Shown here one piece after another: positions 11,268 to 23,830 of a DNA stretch of 64,000 nt. This DNA is from Pachyseris speciosa. Taxonomy: Eukaryota; Cnidaria; Anthozoa; Scleractinia; Pachyseridae. Position 1 is the stretch's first letter, and each line of letters opens with the position of its first letter. The position numbers and the translations under genes are program-made. Where the stretch lies: contig JAEMWC010000214.1 of NCBI GenBank assembly GCA_016490735.1, positions 122,501 to 186,500 of the forward strand, read 5' to 3'. Below the pieces are notes generated by a model, which searched no databases, had not been told where the DNA came from, and saw only the letters and a program-made list of their open reading frames with translations.

Positions 11268-11610
11268 TTATTCGATCCATTTGTCTTTTGTTACTAATTT
11301 CTTAAACTGACTCAGGGTGCTAGCATTTCTTATGCCCCGAGGTAGGCTGCGCCATAGTGTCGGTCCAAGATACTTAATGGAATACTTTCCGTACGTTACA
11401 GTATTAAAGCGTGGTATGACAAATTCTGAGTTCCGAAGGCTATATTGGGTAGTTTGTAGATTAAAACGGTCTATGTATGTGGGGCAGATGCCATGTTTAA
11501 CTTTAAACATAAGGATAGCTATGTTTTGAAGTCTTTGATTATTTAAAGTCACAAGCTTAGCTTTGTTTAGAAGGTCTTCATAGGAACTGCTTTTGCAAAT
11601 ACAGTGCTTT
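11268..11610 (-). pseudogene. LINE reverse-transcriptase ORF, C-terminal fragment
   Basis: The minus strand reads through LLNKAKLVTLNNQRLQNIAI, then KHGICPTYIDRFN, a serine/arginine-rich middle and YLGPTLWRSLPRGIRNA before a stop at 11268. This is the region after the RT domain typical of CR1/L2/RTE-like LINEs (thumb and C-terminal part with the LW..LP motif). The rest of the element is missing, as expected for a truncated copy. It lies in an ATIC intron on the opposite strand. Confidence 0.85.
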
Positions 11611-12318
11611 TCGCAGCCGTTTCTCCTTTTTAGAGCTGTTTTGCAGCTTCTCTGCTGTTATTGCGGTCACAAAGAAAGAAAAGCTGCTCAAAAAGCCAGC
11701 CATTGTTTTCGCTCACAGAGTCGCTTGCAGCTCTTCAGACTTTGCGCCATTCAAAGGCTGCATTTGATTGGCTCAATTTCAGTTCCTTTGTTAAGTAACC
11801 AATCAGAATCATCTGTTGTTTACCTCTTTTTTGCACTGAATTACTTTTTTCTGCATCATGTTTTTTAAAAACTGCATTTCTCTTAGCCAATCAGAATCGA
11901 GAAATTTTTTCATCTATATTATTAGTGATAAAACAGAACAACATTTTGACAAAGTTCTAGTAAAATGCAAGAATTAGCATGCAAATATAACAGCATAAAA
12001 AGCAGATTCTTTGATATGGACTTTATTACAAAGTTTGTATCAAAGAAACTACCTCAATTTGGAGAAGATTAAAAAAAATAAGAAAGCCCTTAAAATCCTC
12101 CTGTGCCAATGGACATTTAAAATCGATATGTTGTTGTTTACTACAATGTACCATACAATTGAATTGCTTTATCACTGCTGGGAAAAATACCTTTGTCCAT
12201 AATGTTTTCTTAAGGTTTCAAAAATGCTATTTTGCAAGGCTGGAAAGGTTAAAAAGTAAAACTAACCCAACAATCGGAAAGGTTTTGCAAAGTAAGAATG
12301 AAGTTGTTTGTTCAAGCT
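11611..12318. other. No gene seen
   Basis: AT-rich intron sequence without features that I can support. Confidence 0.4.
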
Positions 12319-12409
12319 GGGGTTCCTTTGTTGGATAATTAGGCTCAATCTTTTCACAAGCGCATAATTCTTGAAAGACTACTGATCCAACAATGGAGCC
12401 CCAGTTATG
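12319..12409. repeat. Short inverted repeat
   Basis: GCTGGGGTTCCTTTGTTGGAT near 12319 is matched in reverse by ATCCAACAATGGAGCCCCAG ending near 12409. Possibly a small MITE. Confidence 0.5.
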
Positions 12410-12454
12410 AACACTACTTATAATTAAAAGCATTTGTGAAAATTAAGCCTGAAA

Positions 12455-12545
12455 AAACTTCAGGCTTGTATTGGAATGGAACCCATGACTGCTGCGATAC
12501 CGGTGCAGTGAGCACTCTACTGACTGAGCTAACAAGTCAACTGGG
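12455..12545 (-). repeat. tRNA-derived SINE head
   Basis: On the minus strand the sequence contains a TTAGCTCAGTCAGTAGAG box A-like D arm and a CATGGGTTCCATTCC box B-like T arm with tRNA spacing, but the anticodon arm does not fold correctly. This is a tRNA-derived SINE remnant, not a functional tRNA. Related heads lie at 40421-40502 and 46608-46675. Confidence 0.65.
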
Positions 12546-13152
12546 AGCTGGTCATTTTGTTGGTTCATTGTGTACCCATGAGTGATGAATATGTGAGAAT
12601 GAATATATGAAAATCATATTTAAACTGCAAATTATAGAATGAAGATTCCCATTAGGAATCACTTAGGATATATATGAACACCTAGCAGACAGCTTTTTAC
12701 CCTGAAGATGACTTAATTTAAGTTGAAAATGTTCATTTATTTATTTATTTATTTATTTTTTACCTTTTTAGCATTGTAAAATAGCATTTTTGTAAAGTAC
12801 CTTTGTCTGGGTGTGCTGTGTCCCGGCAATTGCCTACAACACAGTAAAAGCAGGAAAATTAAAGCCCACTGTTCCCTACTGGACATCACAGCAGACTTCT
12901 ACTTGACCTAACATAATTATACTCTCAAAATACCCTGCTGTAATGTTGGCTGCAACTTTAATTTTTTCACCCAAATAATTGGAAAGCTAAGAGGATTTGT
13001 TTCTGCTTACCGGTAAGAACGATTCAGAGTTTAGAGGCATTTGTTATTGACTCTTGGCCAGAGATGCAGTTTTTAAAACTGAATTATAGTGGGTTCAGTT
13101 ACATGATCATGTTATTCTTAGTCTCACTGAAAGTTTACATTTACATTCTGTT

Positions 13153-14030
13153 TACCGTAAAGACTAGCAGATAAGCCGCACTAACAGATAAGCCGCACCC
13201 CGACTTAAGCAACTCAAATTTTGGAAAAAAGGTTTTTCTAGTCAAAGTCGAAAGAAATTCAAAGTCGAGTCTTAAGCAGTCTTCTGTCTTCTTTGAATGT
13301 AAACTCACCAACATTGAAATGGAAAATACTTCGAAGTTGTACCCACAATTTTAGCTCTTTAGTAGAATAAACATCATGTCCACAACTATGACTTATGATT
13401 GATGTTATTCTTTTAGTTGTTGACAGATATTTCTTCGTCGAGTATGCAGTTTTCATAAAATTTTGCGTGTTCATCGTTCTGAATGTTCGTAGCTTAGTAG
13501 CCACGCAATAATTCAGACGATAGAAGACTGGACACTGGCAAAGAAACAGTGGGCCGATTCTCCACGCAAATACTCAAGAATAGCGTGTTATTTTCAATTT
13601 CTCACCTATGGAGGATCGATTGCCGTTGAAGTTACAGACCACTGTCGATACTGTAGACAATTTTGTGGGGGAATGGAAATTCCATGCTGTCACGTTCTTC
13701 TTTTTGAGAAAAGCGACCATAAAGTGTTTAATCTGTTAACAAGGGTTTAGCACTGATTAACAGTGACAGAAATGTGAGCTTTTAATTGAAATATAAAGCT
13801 AATAATCGCATTTTCAACGGCTCTTTTAGGAGCCACCAAACTTTCAAAAGTAATGATCAATACTCCGCTTTAGTTTTATGTAGTACATATTAATGTACTT
13901 TTCCATAAAAATGGCAATTCACGAAAAAATACGGCACCTTTTCCAAATGGTCTTGCAGATAAGCCGCACCCCTGATTTCGAACAACAAGTTTTGGGAAAA
14001 AGTGCAGCTTATCTGCGAGTCTTTACGGTA
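13153..14030. mobile_element. TIR element with TACCGTAAAGACT ends
   Basis: An 878-bp unit begins TACCGTAAAGACTAGCAGAT and ends in the inverse, ATCTGCGAGTCTTTACGGTA. GATAAGCCGCAC recurs just inside both ends (three copies on the left, one on the right as GATAAGCCGCACCCC). It encodes no transposase that I recognise. Its end format (TACC..., repeated subterminal motif) parallels the families at 1596/6762 and 28137/42345. Confidence 0.75.
13819..13834 (+). promoter_or_regulatory. Histone-type 3' stem-loop copy inside TIR element
   Basis: GGCTCTTTTAGGAGCC followed by ACCAAA: a six-pair stem (one T-G pair) and a TTTA loop, matching the replication-dependent histone mRNA 3' signal. It lies within the 13153-14030 element and no histone ORF is adjacent. 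Confidence 0.6.
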
Positions 14031-14210
14031 TTTAGTTATATTGAGAATGCTCAAGGATCCATGTTGCATTGCATGACTGTTTGATAAGGGAAAAACTAGC
14101 AAAGGGGTGGTCACTCAACCCAGGTTGGCTACATGTGCCTGCCCAAATTGTGTGAAAAGCTTTGTTAACAGTGCTGGAGTCAATACTTTTTCTTACTCTG
14201 CATTATTTAG

Positions 14211-14465
14211 GACTTACGACAAGCCCTTCAATTGCCGTCAGCAGCCTCCTTTAAGCATGTTAGTCCTGCAGGAGCAGCTGTCGCTGTACCACTGACTGCT
14301 GAGCAAGCCAAGCTGTGCATGGTTGATGATATTATTGACAGCTTGACACCACTGGCAACAGCTTATGCCAGGGCAAGAGGAGCAGATAGGATGTCATCAT
14401 TTGGTGATTGGATTGCTCTGTCTGATATCTGTGATCTCCCTACAGCACGAATTATTTCAAGAGAG
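14211..14465 (+). CDS. ATIC: ATIC exon carrying the catalytic Lys-His pair
   Basis: A 255-bp phase-0 exon between acceptor TTATTTAG and donor GTAAGC. It encodes 85 residues. [11 protein letters not shown] holds the Lys-His pair that in human ATIC (Lys266, His267) is essential for formyl transfer. [20 protein letters not shown] and PTARIISRE follow in the family order. The neighbouring introns (5.3 kb upstream, 9.4 kb downstream) are full of repeats. No lesions. Confidence 0.96.
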
Positions 14466-14604
14466 GTAAGCTGATGCCTTCTTAATTATGAAGGCAAAGG
14501 AAATGTATGTAAAGCAGGTTTAAAGTGTACATCCATATGCATTTGAAAAACCATCAAATGTTTAACATTTCTAAGCATCAAATTGTTGATAAAGTAGCCA
14601 TTAT

Positions 14605-15220
14605 TGTAGACTTGAATGTAGTTGTCAACCTTAAGGTGGCTCAAAATGATTTTGTTATTTTTTAAGCACCACCTCTGTAATGGATCGATACTCCCACAAT
14701 TTTTTGTTTGTTTTCTTGAACATGTTATCAAAAAATAACCCAAATATTTCTCAACAAGTTTGATCAATTTTTGGACACAAAAGTTTACCATAGCTACAAA
14801 ACAGCCTCTTAGAAAACACCCTTAATTTTGGCTTTATGTGCCTGTAACTCAAAAACAAGTTGGATGACCACCATTTTTTTATTATTGAATTGCAATTAGC
14901 ATATAAAGATTCATTTTTCTGCAAAGTTTTAAAAAAATCAGTACATAGGGTTCAGAGCCACTTTAAATTATCGAAAAATTGAAGTGGCTCTGAACCCTAT
15001 ATACCTATGACTCATTTTAGAGTTAAGGGTGTTTCTAAGAGGCTGTTTTGTTGCTATGGTAACCTTGTGTCAAAAAAATGATCACAACTTGTTGAGAAAT
15101 AATTGGGAAAATTTTTGATATCATGTTCAAGAAAACAAACGAGAAATTGTGGAAGTATCGATCCATTAGAGAGATGGTATTTAAAAATAATAAAATCATT
15201 TTGAGCAACCTTTATACCAG
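14605..15220. mobile_element. Foldback element with arms of about 250 bp
   Basis: The left arm (about 14605-14860) is repeated in reverse at about 14960-15215: for example AACAAGTTTGATCA against TGATCACAACTTGTT, and GGATCGATACTCCCACAA against TTGTGGAAGTATCGATCC. The centre is a second palindrome built on AGGGTTCAGAGCCACTT at 14947-15000. No coding capacity. Confidence 0.75.
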
Positions 15221-17029
15221 TTACTCCAACAAAAATGCAAAACATGGCCTGACACTACATAATTGTGCAGACATGTTACCAAACACTATTTGTCTTTAAT
15301 ATTCCTTCAAAAATACATTAATAATTCGTGAACATATAAGGCTATCACTCACATGTATGAACCTTTATACCTGGTCCTTTATACCTTTATACCTGAAAAC
15401 CTGTTGGCGGCTTTGATTTCAGTCCCAGGGGAGTGTGGGGCTGAATGTGCTAACAATTCAATTATCACTGAATCTCAAATGAAAACAATCTTTATGTAAA
15501 CACCACTCATGATTTTTATATAAAGATCACTGCTTGTTTGTTCAGCCATGCATTTTGCCACTGTGCAAAAAATAATTAATATTACAGGACCACTCTGTGA
15601 CATGTCCAATAATGCTTTTTCTTCATCAGAAGTTTTCAATTCTTTGAACTTTCTGAGGCAGCATTTTTAACCAACCTTCTTCAACTCTTGACAACAAAGA
15701 ATAAAGACTGAAAGAAAAAAGCATGCTTTTAAACTTACCAGACTGTTTTTGAAGTCCACTTGTTTTTCTTGTAATGCTAATTTCCTCAAAAAGTGCAAAG
15801 GGCAATTGTTTTAATTCACATGGCACGTGCTTTTGAACACGTCTTTGAACCTTTTCAAAAAACTCGCAGTTAAGTGTATTATCAGATGTAAAAACTCTTG
15901 GTTTCCCCTGAAGTTTTTAAACCTGATAATACGCTACTGCTCATTTCTTAAACAGTACGTATTACTAAATACCTTACATTGCTTATCATCAAATCGTTGA
16001 TATTTAATTCTACAGAAAAACTAGATGCAACACTCATTTGGTTGCTTGAAAAACAATAATTTGTTATTTACTGCCAACCAGCAATAAACAAACACATTTT
16101 CACAGGGCTGCCACTAAGTTTTGATGTAGGCGGGGATGTGCATAAAGTAGCCGGGGAATCCAGTTGTTGTCATAATTACAGTCAATATGCTGTTTTCTAT
16201 GAAAGTAGCCAGCCATGCTTTTTCATACCCACCATATTATTTTGTCACAATTGCTGAACCTTCCATGACATTGGCAGATGTTGAATCATAAGGTCTCCCC
16301 AGGGAATACTTAAGATTTAGTACACACTTTACAATTTTATTCCAAAGATATAAGTGAAAAAGAAAGCATTTAGAAACTAGACTGATCTGCACATAGCACT
16401 AGCTAATCTAGGTGTGGATCAGTCATTTATAAAGAAATAGAAAGAAAAAAAGTAACATTATAATTTTCACACAAGAGATTTAAATCATAATTAAACATTT
16501 CCAGGAAGTTTTAGAGTACCCATTGGCTATTTAAATGAACAAAGGCACATGGAAATAACCAAAGGAATTTGTATCTCATAGTGAAAGCATAACATAATTG
16601 AGACTGAGAGCACCTTGAGTCAAAAGCAGAACCTGTAATGCCCTTGCCATGTTTCTTCTTGTATCCAAAACCTAGTTTCCATAACCCCTCTCTGTGACTT
16701 AAGACTTGACATGTTGTGTTAGCCAAGGCATTGCATCACAGCTATTCACAGTGCTCAGGCAATGCAGAGAGTTAATGTTGCTACAGTGGTACCTCACATG
16801 ATCTGTTATTGCACTGACCAAGCAGAAGCAATGTGTGCTGATAAGTACACTGGTTTGCGATGATGTTCTAGTAAAGCGTATTTCGTGCTGGAGCTGGTTC
16901 TTTATCTTTATCTTTAATCATGATAATTGCCACTAGCGCTACAAATAATGCTAATCCGGCAATGGAGTGGGCAGCAGTCGCTCAATTACAGTGTACATGG
17001 TATCAGAACAAATGAAAAACAACTATGTA
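15221..17029. other. ATIC intron, no gene seen
   Basis: No coding frame of substance and no element ends recognised over about 1.8 kb. Confidence 0.4.
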
Positions 17030-18930
17030 AGTTATACTAATATGTTAAATTAGTAGACACTCTTCTGATGAATTCTGGGTACGATGAAGAACTAACAACG
17101 TCAGCTGGCAATGCATTCCATACGGGGATTGATCTCACATAAAAAGAGTGTTTGTAAGCATCAACTGAACAGGATGGGAGCCTGATCTTAAAGCCCAGGC
17201 CAAACGGACTCGCACGTAGACGCAAGTTGAATACTTTGGTCTACTTGCGACGCCGTTTGGCCATGGCTTGCGTACACTTGCGTTGACCTGCAAGGACTTG
17301 TGCTCATTTTGGTCGAGATCAAATTTTCACGCAAGTCAACACAAGTTTTTTACCATTTAGCGACCCAACTTAAGTCAACGCAAGTTGAGTGACATCCATT
17401 CGATGATATAGCAACCCAATAGCCATTGAAATGGTTTTTTTCCGACTTCGTGTACTTGCGGAAACTTGAGAGACTGTTTGGCTACCCAACGCAAGTCTCT
17501 CTGCAAGTTCAGCTTGCAGATACTTGCGACAACTTGCGAATGCGTTTGGCCTGGGCTTAAAGTCGTGACTGGCCCTTGTACAGCCATACGCAGGCACTGA
17601 GATGAGGTCATAGGAAAGGGAGATGTTGACTTGGCCTCTGTGTATTTCATAGAACATGCGGAGATCGCATATCCTGCACCTTGACTGCAGTCACACTGCA
17701 ATTGCCAACTCAACGTACATGTTATATGAACGCTGAGGTACTTTTGGTGGCAAGCACCGTCAAGCTGTGCATTACATAGGAATTAACTAAACTGGAAAGG
17801 AGATTTCTTCAAAGTAACAGACACCAGAGCATTTTGTAGGAGCAAATCTCATCTGCCATGTCGAGGCCCACTTCTCTAGTTGATCGAGGTCTCACTGGAG
17901 AGCAAAACAAACACCTGCAGAATTAACCGGCTGGTAAAGAACACAGTCGTCAGCGAAGAGCTTAATGTTAGATGTGATATTGGTAGGTAGATTGTTAATA
18001 AACATCAAAAAGAGGATGGGACCCAATATGGTTCCCTGAGGCACCCCGGAAACTACAGACGACCACGAAAAAGCAGAACCACTAACCACAACTCGTTGGC
18101 TATGCCCAGTTAGAAAGCTTCGCAGCCAGATGTTGGCATTATTACGAATTCCATAGAAGTCAGCGTTAAGTAAAAGCTGTTCATGGGGAACAGAATCAAA
18201 AGCTAATTAGTGAATTCTAGAAATACAACATGGACTTGACCATGGATGTTTAGGACTGATGTGCGATCGTATATGACGGTGATGAGTTGAGTCTCGCATG
18301 ACAGACCCCTCCAAAAAACCATGCTGATGCTGAGAGATGATGCAATTTGTAGAAAGGTGTCGTGATATGTGGCAGGATACTATTTGTTCCATGACTTTAG
18401 ATGTTACTTTCTGGGTGGGTAGATAAGTAGTCGGAAGCAAGAGGGGCAGGTTTCGGTGTAAACTTTGGGGAAATATCTGCCTCAAATAAAATGGCGTCAA
18501 GATCAGAGATGCTGCAGGTAACGTGACAGGCCTGAATGATACCAGGATTGGAGGAGAAAAAAAAGGTCTAATGTTCAGCTGGAGGCAGGGACACATGCTG
18601 AGTTAAACCATATTTGTCTGAAAGATCTAAAAGAGCTTCCTCACAGACTTGAGCAATACCAGGCATAAGGTTTCTAGTTGACCAGTCTATGCTCCCACAG
18701 TTGAAGTCGCCAGCAAGGATGATCAAGGGGGGTTAGAGCTATAAATCCTACTCAATATATCATCCAGTAAGTCCAACACATTACTGTCAGGAGCTGGCGG
18801 GCGATAGTAGCTGGAGAGGAGAAGAGATTTGGTTTTTGCAGATTTTATAGATGCGAGGAATGGCTCCATTGGTTTCACATCAACTGTACTGCAGTGTCTG
18901 CTCAATCTTCTGATAATTTTGGCCATGACT
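17030..18930 (-). pseudogene. CR1/L2-like LINE ORF2, 3' two-thirds, decayed
   Basis: Read on the minus strand from 18930 downwards, fragments appear in LINE order: end of the endonuclease (LLSSYYRPPAPDSNVLDLLD, then a GDFNCGS motif near 18715), RT palm (SGVPQGTILGPILFLMFINN and the catalytic FADD in KLFADDCVLYQ near 17960), and the C-terminus (YVRSIPVWNALPADVV...FIRR, stop at 17037). Frames change several times between 18200 and 18700, so it is dead. A 364-bp MITE splits the C-terminus at 17193-17556. The 5' part of the same element lies inverted next to it. Confidence 0.85.
17193..17556. mobile_element. Palindromic MITE inserted in the LINE, TTAAA duplication
   Basis: The element begins GCCCAGGCCAAACG and ends CGTTTGGCCTGGGC, with TTAAA on both sides (17188-17192 and 17557-17561). 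CGCAAGTT/AACTTGCG motifs recur internally. Removing it rejoins the LINE protein between SHDF and KIRLPSC, which confirms the borders. Confidence 0.85.
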
Positions 18931-18959
18931 CTATACTTGTCTGGACATGAAATTTTTGT

Positions 18960-19376
18960 GCCTTTCCTAATTTTTCCACAACATTTCTTCTCGAGTGATA
19001 ACAGTTACCAGTGCCTTGAATCTAACAACTCTACAACAGGATCAGTGCCGGACACGAGTTACTCTCCTCCCATGGGACCGCCGCTGCACACCTCCAGCCC
19101 AATTCCTCGTTCTCCTCAACGGAAGAGGAGGAAGCTGAAGGTCATTTCGCTAAATCGTAATGGTAGTAAGAGCTCAACTAAAAATGCTGAATTTCTGGCA
19201 CAAGCCTGACATCGTCCTGGTGTGCAAATCGAAACTGGATTCCACAATACCTTCTTACTCAGTATTTCCAAGCACGCATGACATATTTAGGAAGGACAGA
19301 ACCTTGCACAGCAGGGGATTTTTTTATCCGCATTCATAATGACATCATAGCAACCGATGATGTGCACTTGGGGCCT
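18960..19376 (+). pseudogene. Inverted 5' segment of the LINE (endonuclease start)
   Basis: On the plus strand the region reads a basic, proline-rich stretch (PRSPQRKRRKLKVISLN), then endonuclease-like KPDIVLVCKSKLDS, SYSVFPSTHDIFRKDR and FFIRIHNDIIATDDVHLG with two frame changes. These are the endonuclease residues missing from the minus-strand copy that starts at 18930. The two halves lie head to head, the layout left by twin priming. Confidence 0.8.
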
Positions 19377-19380
19377 TTCA

Positions 19381-20591
19381 TTGAAAAACGTTGGTACTCT
19401 AGGGATGTGTTTGTTAGCTTGCTGCTGTTCTGTGGGTTTGACTTCTTTTTACTTCTGTCACCTAAGGTTTGCTGAAAGATGATGAAGGAAGATGGTCTTT
19501 GTGTGACTAGTGCAAATTTTGATGACATATTTGGATTGTACCTTGTGCTGGTTGAAATATAACAAATGTAACTGCAAAATGGTAATAAAGCAAGGTGCTT
19601 GCATTAGCTTAAACTCGGGCCTTCAAGAATACAGTAATGTATCCCCAATCTAGCCTGAAAGAAAAGGAAGAGAGAAGTCTGCTCTTACATTCGACACATT
19701 GTGCTTATCATGATGTTTGAGTCATTGTTCGTAGTGAATACCCATGGAATCCCTATCACATTTGCTTTTTACAGGTTAACCATTGATAACAATAATAATA
19801 CTTGTTAATAAAATACATTCAAGCAAAAAAATAGAAAAGAAAAAAGTATACTCTTGGAGATGCTACCACTTTGAGGTGAACTCGGGTTATCTACACTTTA
19901 AAGGTAGTGACCATGACCACTGGACCATGCACAATCAGCATAGCTAATGAGGTGAAAATAGTGTTAGCATTTATTCAAAAATGGCTATGCACTGTTTTTA
20001 CAGTCTAAAATTAACCCCTATTAAGCAGCCACCCTCAGGGAAATGGGAGGAATTAGCTTAAGGCTTATTAGAAACACAATTTATTCAAATACAAGCATCG
20101 TGTCATGACAATAATAAATGTGTTTAAAATTTTTTATCAGTCATCCCTTTTTATTTCAGACTCAAATCTACAGCAGCTGTACCATTGCCTTTTACAAAGC
20201 ACAGCCAAACTATGTGTATTAAATTTTGGTTGGCCGCTTAAAGTGCACCTAAAGGCCAACTTTTTTTTTTCAATAAGATAATTATTTCCGCTTATACCAA
20301 ATATTTAACCATTTTCTCCTCAAAATTTGCTTTTCATGTGTCACACAAGCTATGTAAAGTGAGCAAAACTAGCAGTCATATGGCTCCACGGCCATGCTGT
20401 GAGAGGCATGGGCCTATTCTCGATTTTACGTCACAAACTGCTTTGCATTCAAGTTTTCAAGGAGTTGCAGTTTGTGACTTGACATCGTTGCAGTTTTTTA
20501 ACGGGGTAAAAACAATAGAAACCCTCATTGGGACAGCCAAAAGGTGGCCACAACAGCTTACAGTGTGATAGAGGTGGCTGCTTAATAGACC
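19381..20591. other. ATIC intron, no gene seen
   Basis: Only short frames; no recognised repeats apart from AT-rich stretches. Confidence 0.35.
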
Positions 20592-20763
20592 GAATGCAAA
20601 AATGGCTGCCTTTAAATTATTGTTTTGTTCCAATTCAAAATAATCTGACTAACCTCGTTTTTGAGATGAAAATTCTAAAGAATTTCGTTGTCCCGAACGA
20701 GGTTAGTCAGGCTATTTTGTATACGAACTAAAGAATAATTTAAAGGCAACTAGTTTTGCATTC
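20592..20763. repeat. Hairpin-forming MITE-like repeat
   Basis: GAATGCAAAAATGGCTGCC and TTTAAATTATT at the left are matched in reverse at the right (AATAATTTAAAGGCAACTAG, TTTTGCATTC). An inner pair CTGACTAACCTCGTTTTTG / GAACGAGGTTAGTCAG completes the hairpin. Confidence 0.7.
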
Positions 20764-21024
20764 AATTTATAGGGGTTTTATTTATAGTATTTTACTGGCA
20801 ATAATTTTGGCACTTTGCTAACTCGCCACTTAATAGGGGTTGGCTGCTTACTACTTCTATTTTCACCAACCATATTGCCAAAATCCAAGAATAGCACTTA
20901 ATAATTATAAACAGTTAAATACAAAGTGTCCAGGACTGTCTTGACAAAAAAGACTGCTCTGAAGATAGGTAGCACAAAGGCGGCATTTTCTTTAGGGCAG
21001 ACTCTTGAATAAACTGACCATAAA

Positions 21025-22073
21025 TATACCATCGATTGCATCTACCCATGAATGCACGTCCCCAAAACATGTTTTCATGTGATGTGAAACGTCTGCATTT
21101 CAGGTGTCAAACTTTACAAGTTTTCCCGCCCAAATGTGAAGTTCCATTGATGTTCTCATGGTTCAATCCACTGTCAACACAGTCAAGAAATCTGAAAAAA
21201 GTCAGCGAAAATCCTTCACTGATATGTATGATATAAATTGAAAGTAGGAGGCCTTTTTGATACAGTCAAACCTGTATATAACAGCCCTGTATATAGCGGT
21301 CACCCCTTGTATAATGGTCACTGTACAACTTCCTGAAAATCGTGCCTTACATTTACTGTTAAGTTGACCTGCATAAAGCGGTCACCTGTGCCGACACATG
21401 TTTGCGACAGTAACTATAACTGTAACTGTAGCAGCCATACCAATACTGTGTTCACTTTCTGATTCTGCATACTGTAGTTCCCTGATTATAACATTGTACT
21501 GTACTTATCAAGTTGACAGCCGTTGTTTTATAGATCATGATAGCACTTGGCATCAAATTTCTCTTCTATCAGCTTCTGATGCAGCTAGTCACAGGAGAAA
21601 TTGTCACCTCCAATAATGAATTCACAGGGATCCCCGAGAGTGACTATTTTTAAATAAAAAAGTTATTAACTTCCAGTATAGTTTTACTGCACCTCCTAAA
21701 ACTACACCACGGACATTTTTTGGGCCGTTTTAAAATGTAAATTGAGTGATTACAGGTATTTGCACATAAAAATGTTATTTATTGACTTCCAGTAGAGTTT
21801 TAAGGGAACCTGTGCATAGCAGTCACCCCGTATATAACGGTCACCAGGCCATTTCCCAAGGGTGACCGTTATATACAGGTTTGACTGTAATTTCTTCCTT
21901 TCTTGGTGACTGAAAATGTGTCCCTGCAAGTGGTGAAACAGTAGCTGAAACTTCACATTTGGGCAGGAAAACTTTAAAGTTTGACACCTGAAACGCAGAC
22001 GTTTGACATCAGGTAAAAACATGTTTTGGGCGCATGCGTTCTGCATTCATGGGTAGATGCAATTGACGGTATG
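21025..22073. mobile_element. TIR element of 1.05 kb with a nested MITE
   Basis: Arms of about 110 bp: ATTGCATCTACCCATGAATG, AAAACATGTTTTCA and GTGTCAAACTTTACAAG at the left recur inverted at 21948-22073. No transposase. The centre has been entered by the TA-flanked MITE at 21263-21887. Confidence 0.75.
21263..21887. mobile_element. Nested MITE, CAGTCAAACCTGTATATAAC ends
   Basis: Begins CAGTCAAACCTGTATATAAC and ends in the inverse with GGTGACCGTTATATACAGG...GACTG, with TA on both sides (21261-21262, 21888-21889). The ends resemble pogo/Tigger-like elements of many animals. It lies between the arms of the 21025-22073 element, so it is the younger insertion. Confidence 0.8.
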
Positions 22074-22523
22074 TTATTTGCCAGCCGATGAGTATACTCA
22101 ACTGAGTACACATCCAAATTTTATTTCAAAGTTGTAGCTTAGCTTACCGCCATATATTATTACAAGTTGGGTGCTGTGAAGGTCATTTCGTGTTGTCTTT
22201 CTTTGTTTTCTTGTATAATCTAGGGCTTTTCATGATTTAATCGAACAAGAAAGTCTACGCGTGTATTTTGTTGTCATGACATTCCGTCTCTGAGGTGTTG
22301 TGCAAATTTTGCACTTGTTATTGTTGTTCGTAGTTGCAACGAGAACTGTAGTTTAATTTGAGTTTTACCATATTTTACTGCGTTTAATCGGTTTCTTTGC
22401 TTTGCATTTTCCACTTTTTCAATTCTTAAATCGACATTTTGTTAAGTTTAATTCAAGAAGAAACGAGGTTTCTCTTATCGTTCAATTTAAATAACTTTGT
22501 GTTGAGGCGAAGGTTTCACACTA

Positions 22524-22673
22524 CAGTGGGGGACAAAACTCTTAGGACAATTAGCACGATGTGCCTTAATTTATCCCACTTTCCCCCTCGCCCCCAAGCA
22601 ATGTTGTAGTTTGTGCAGCCCTGTACTCTTTACCCTGTCCTAAAAGTGTTTCTTCGTCCCAACATTGTTTGGA

Positions 22674-22704
<31 letters not shown>

Positions 22705-22705
22705 G

Positions 22706-22738
<33 letters not shown>

Positions 22739-22808
22739 TTATTTGATAAGTTCAGGATGTGGAAGGAAGGTTTTCCATAACCATTCCAAGGATTTTTGTC
22801 CTCCATTG
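22524..22808. mobile_element. Tc1-type MITE, CAGTGGGGGACAAAA ends
   Basis: 285 bp from CAGTGGGGGACAAAA to TTTTTGTCCTCCATTG, flanked by TA at 22522-22523 and 22809-22810. No coding capacity. Confidence 0.8.
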
Positions 22809-22809
22809 T

Positions 22810-23780
22810 AGAGTCACTGTCTTCAGTTTCATAATAAGCTTACTAGCAAATGCTAAAAACTCTGCAAGGTAAACTTACCTCTAATACAGTTCAGGTTTCT
22901 GTCCTTAAAGTGCCTGTTAAAATTCTCCATGAAGATTTCAAGCATCAATTTTTGCCACGGTAAGGCAAGAAATTCCTAGATTGATTAGTCAGTTGAGTAT
23001 ACTCCCCTTTTTCAGAAATTGCAATGATTTTAATCCTACCGCTTGTTTCTTCATCCACTTAACAACCATTCATGGTTAGCATAAAACATTTACACCATTA
23101 TTGCGCTTTCACTTTGGAAATTCTCACTCACTTCCAAGTTTTCTTCAAAGTCGGCAGTGGTCCATATTCAGGGTCTGGATGGGAAAATGTGGACTGCTGC
23201 TGCATGCACCACCAGCAATCAGATTCAAGGATTTAGGATTCCCAACCACACAGATGCTTCAGAAAAAAATATATTGAGCTATTTACCAGTCTAGCACACC
23301 CCTCATCACTGAGAAGTATTGGCTGATATGTGTGGTAGTACAGACCACAGCACCGGGGATTAATTTACCTACGGTACTCTTTTCAATCAGTGTGTTGGTT
23401 CTTTTATGTCCCCTTCCAGTTTTACATGTGGTGGTAAAGGAAACAAGGCCAGTGGCTTAACGTCACTGCCCAATTTTTCCATAGAGCAGGTCTAAATGAT
23501 AATCACCGGACAGGACACAGGTTCAACTGGGTCCATATCTCTTTATCTTGTTGTGGGAAATTTTTGATCCCTCACAGAAACTGAATATACTGGCCACTCT
23601 ATGACTAGGAAGGCCATTATTCACCTTCTTTTAGTGACCTTAGTGGATATTTGGTACATGTACATATTTTTTATTGTAGTTACTTTTACGTGTATGGTTA
23701 TAATTAGTTTTAGAGATATGACCGTATCATTATCCTGAAAAGCCCCCATTGGGAGAGATTAATTATATTATTCATTCAGT
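22810..23780. other. ATIC intron, no gene seen
   Basis: No coding frame or element recognised. Confidence 0.35.
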
Positions 23781-23781
23781 C

Positions 23782-23828
<47 letters not shown>

Positions 23829-23829
23829 A
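23782..23829. repeat. (ATTG)n microsatellite forming the ATIC splice acceptor
   Basis: About eleven ATTG units run to the exon border; the last unit reads ATTAG and supplies the acceptor AG. There is no polypyrimidine tract other than the T pairs of the repeat. Confidence 0.85.
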
Positions 23830-23830
23830 G

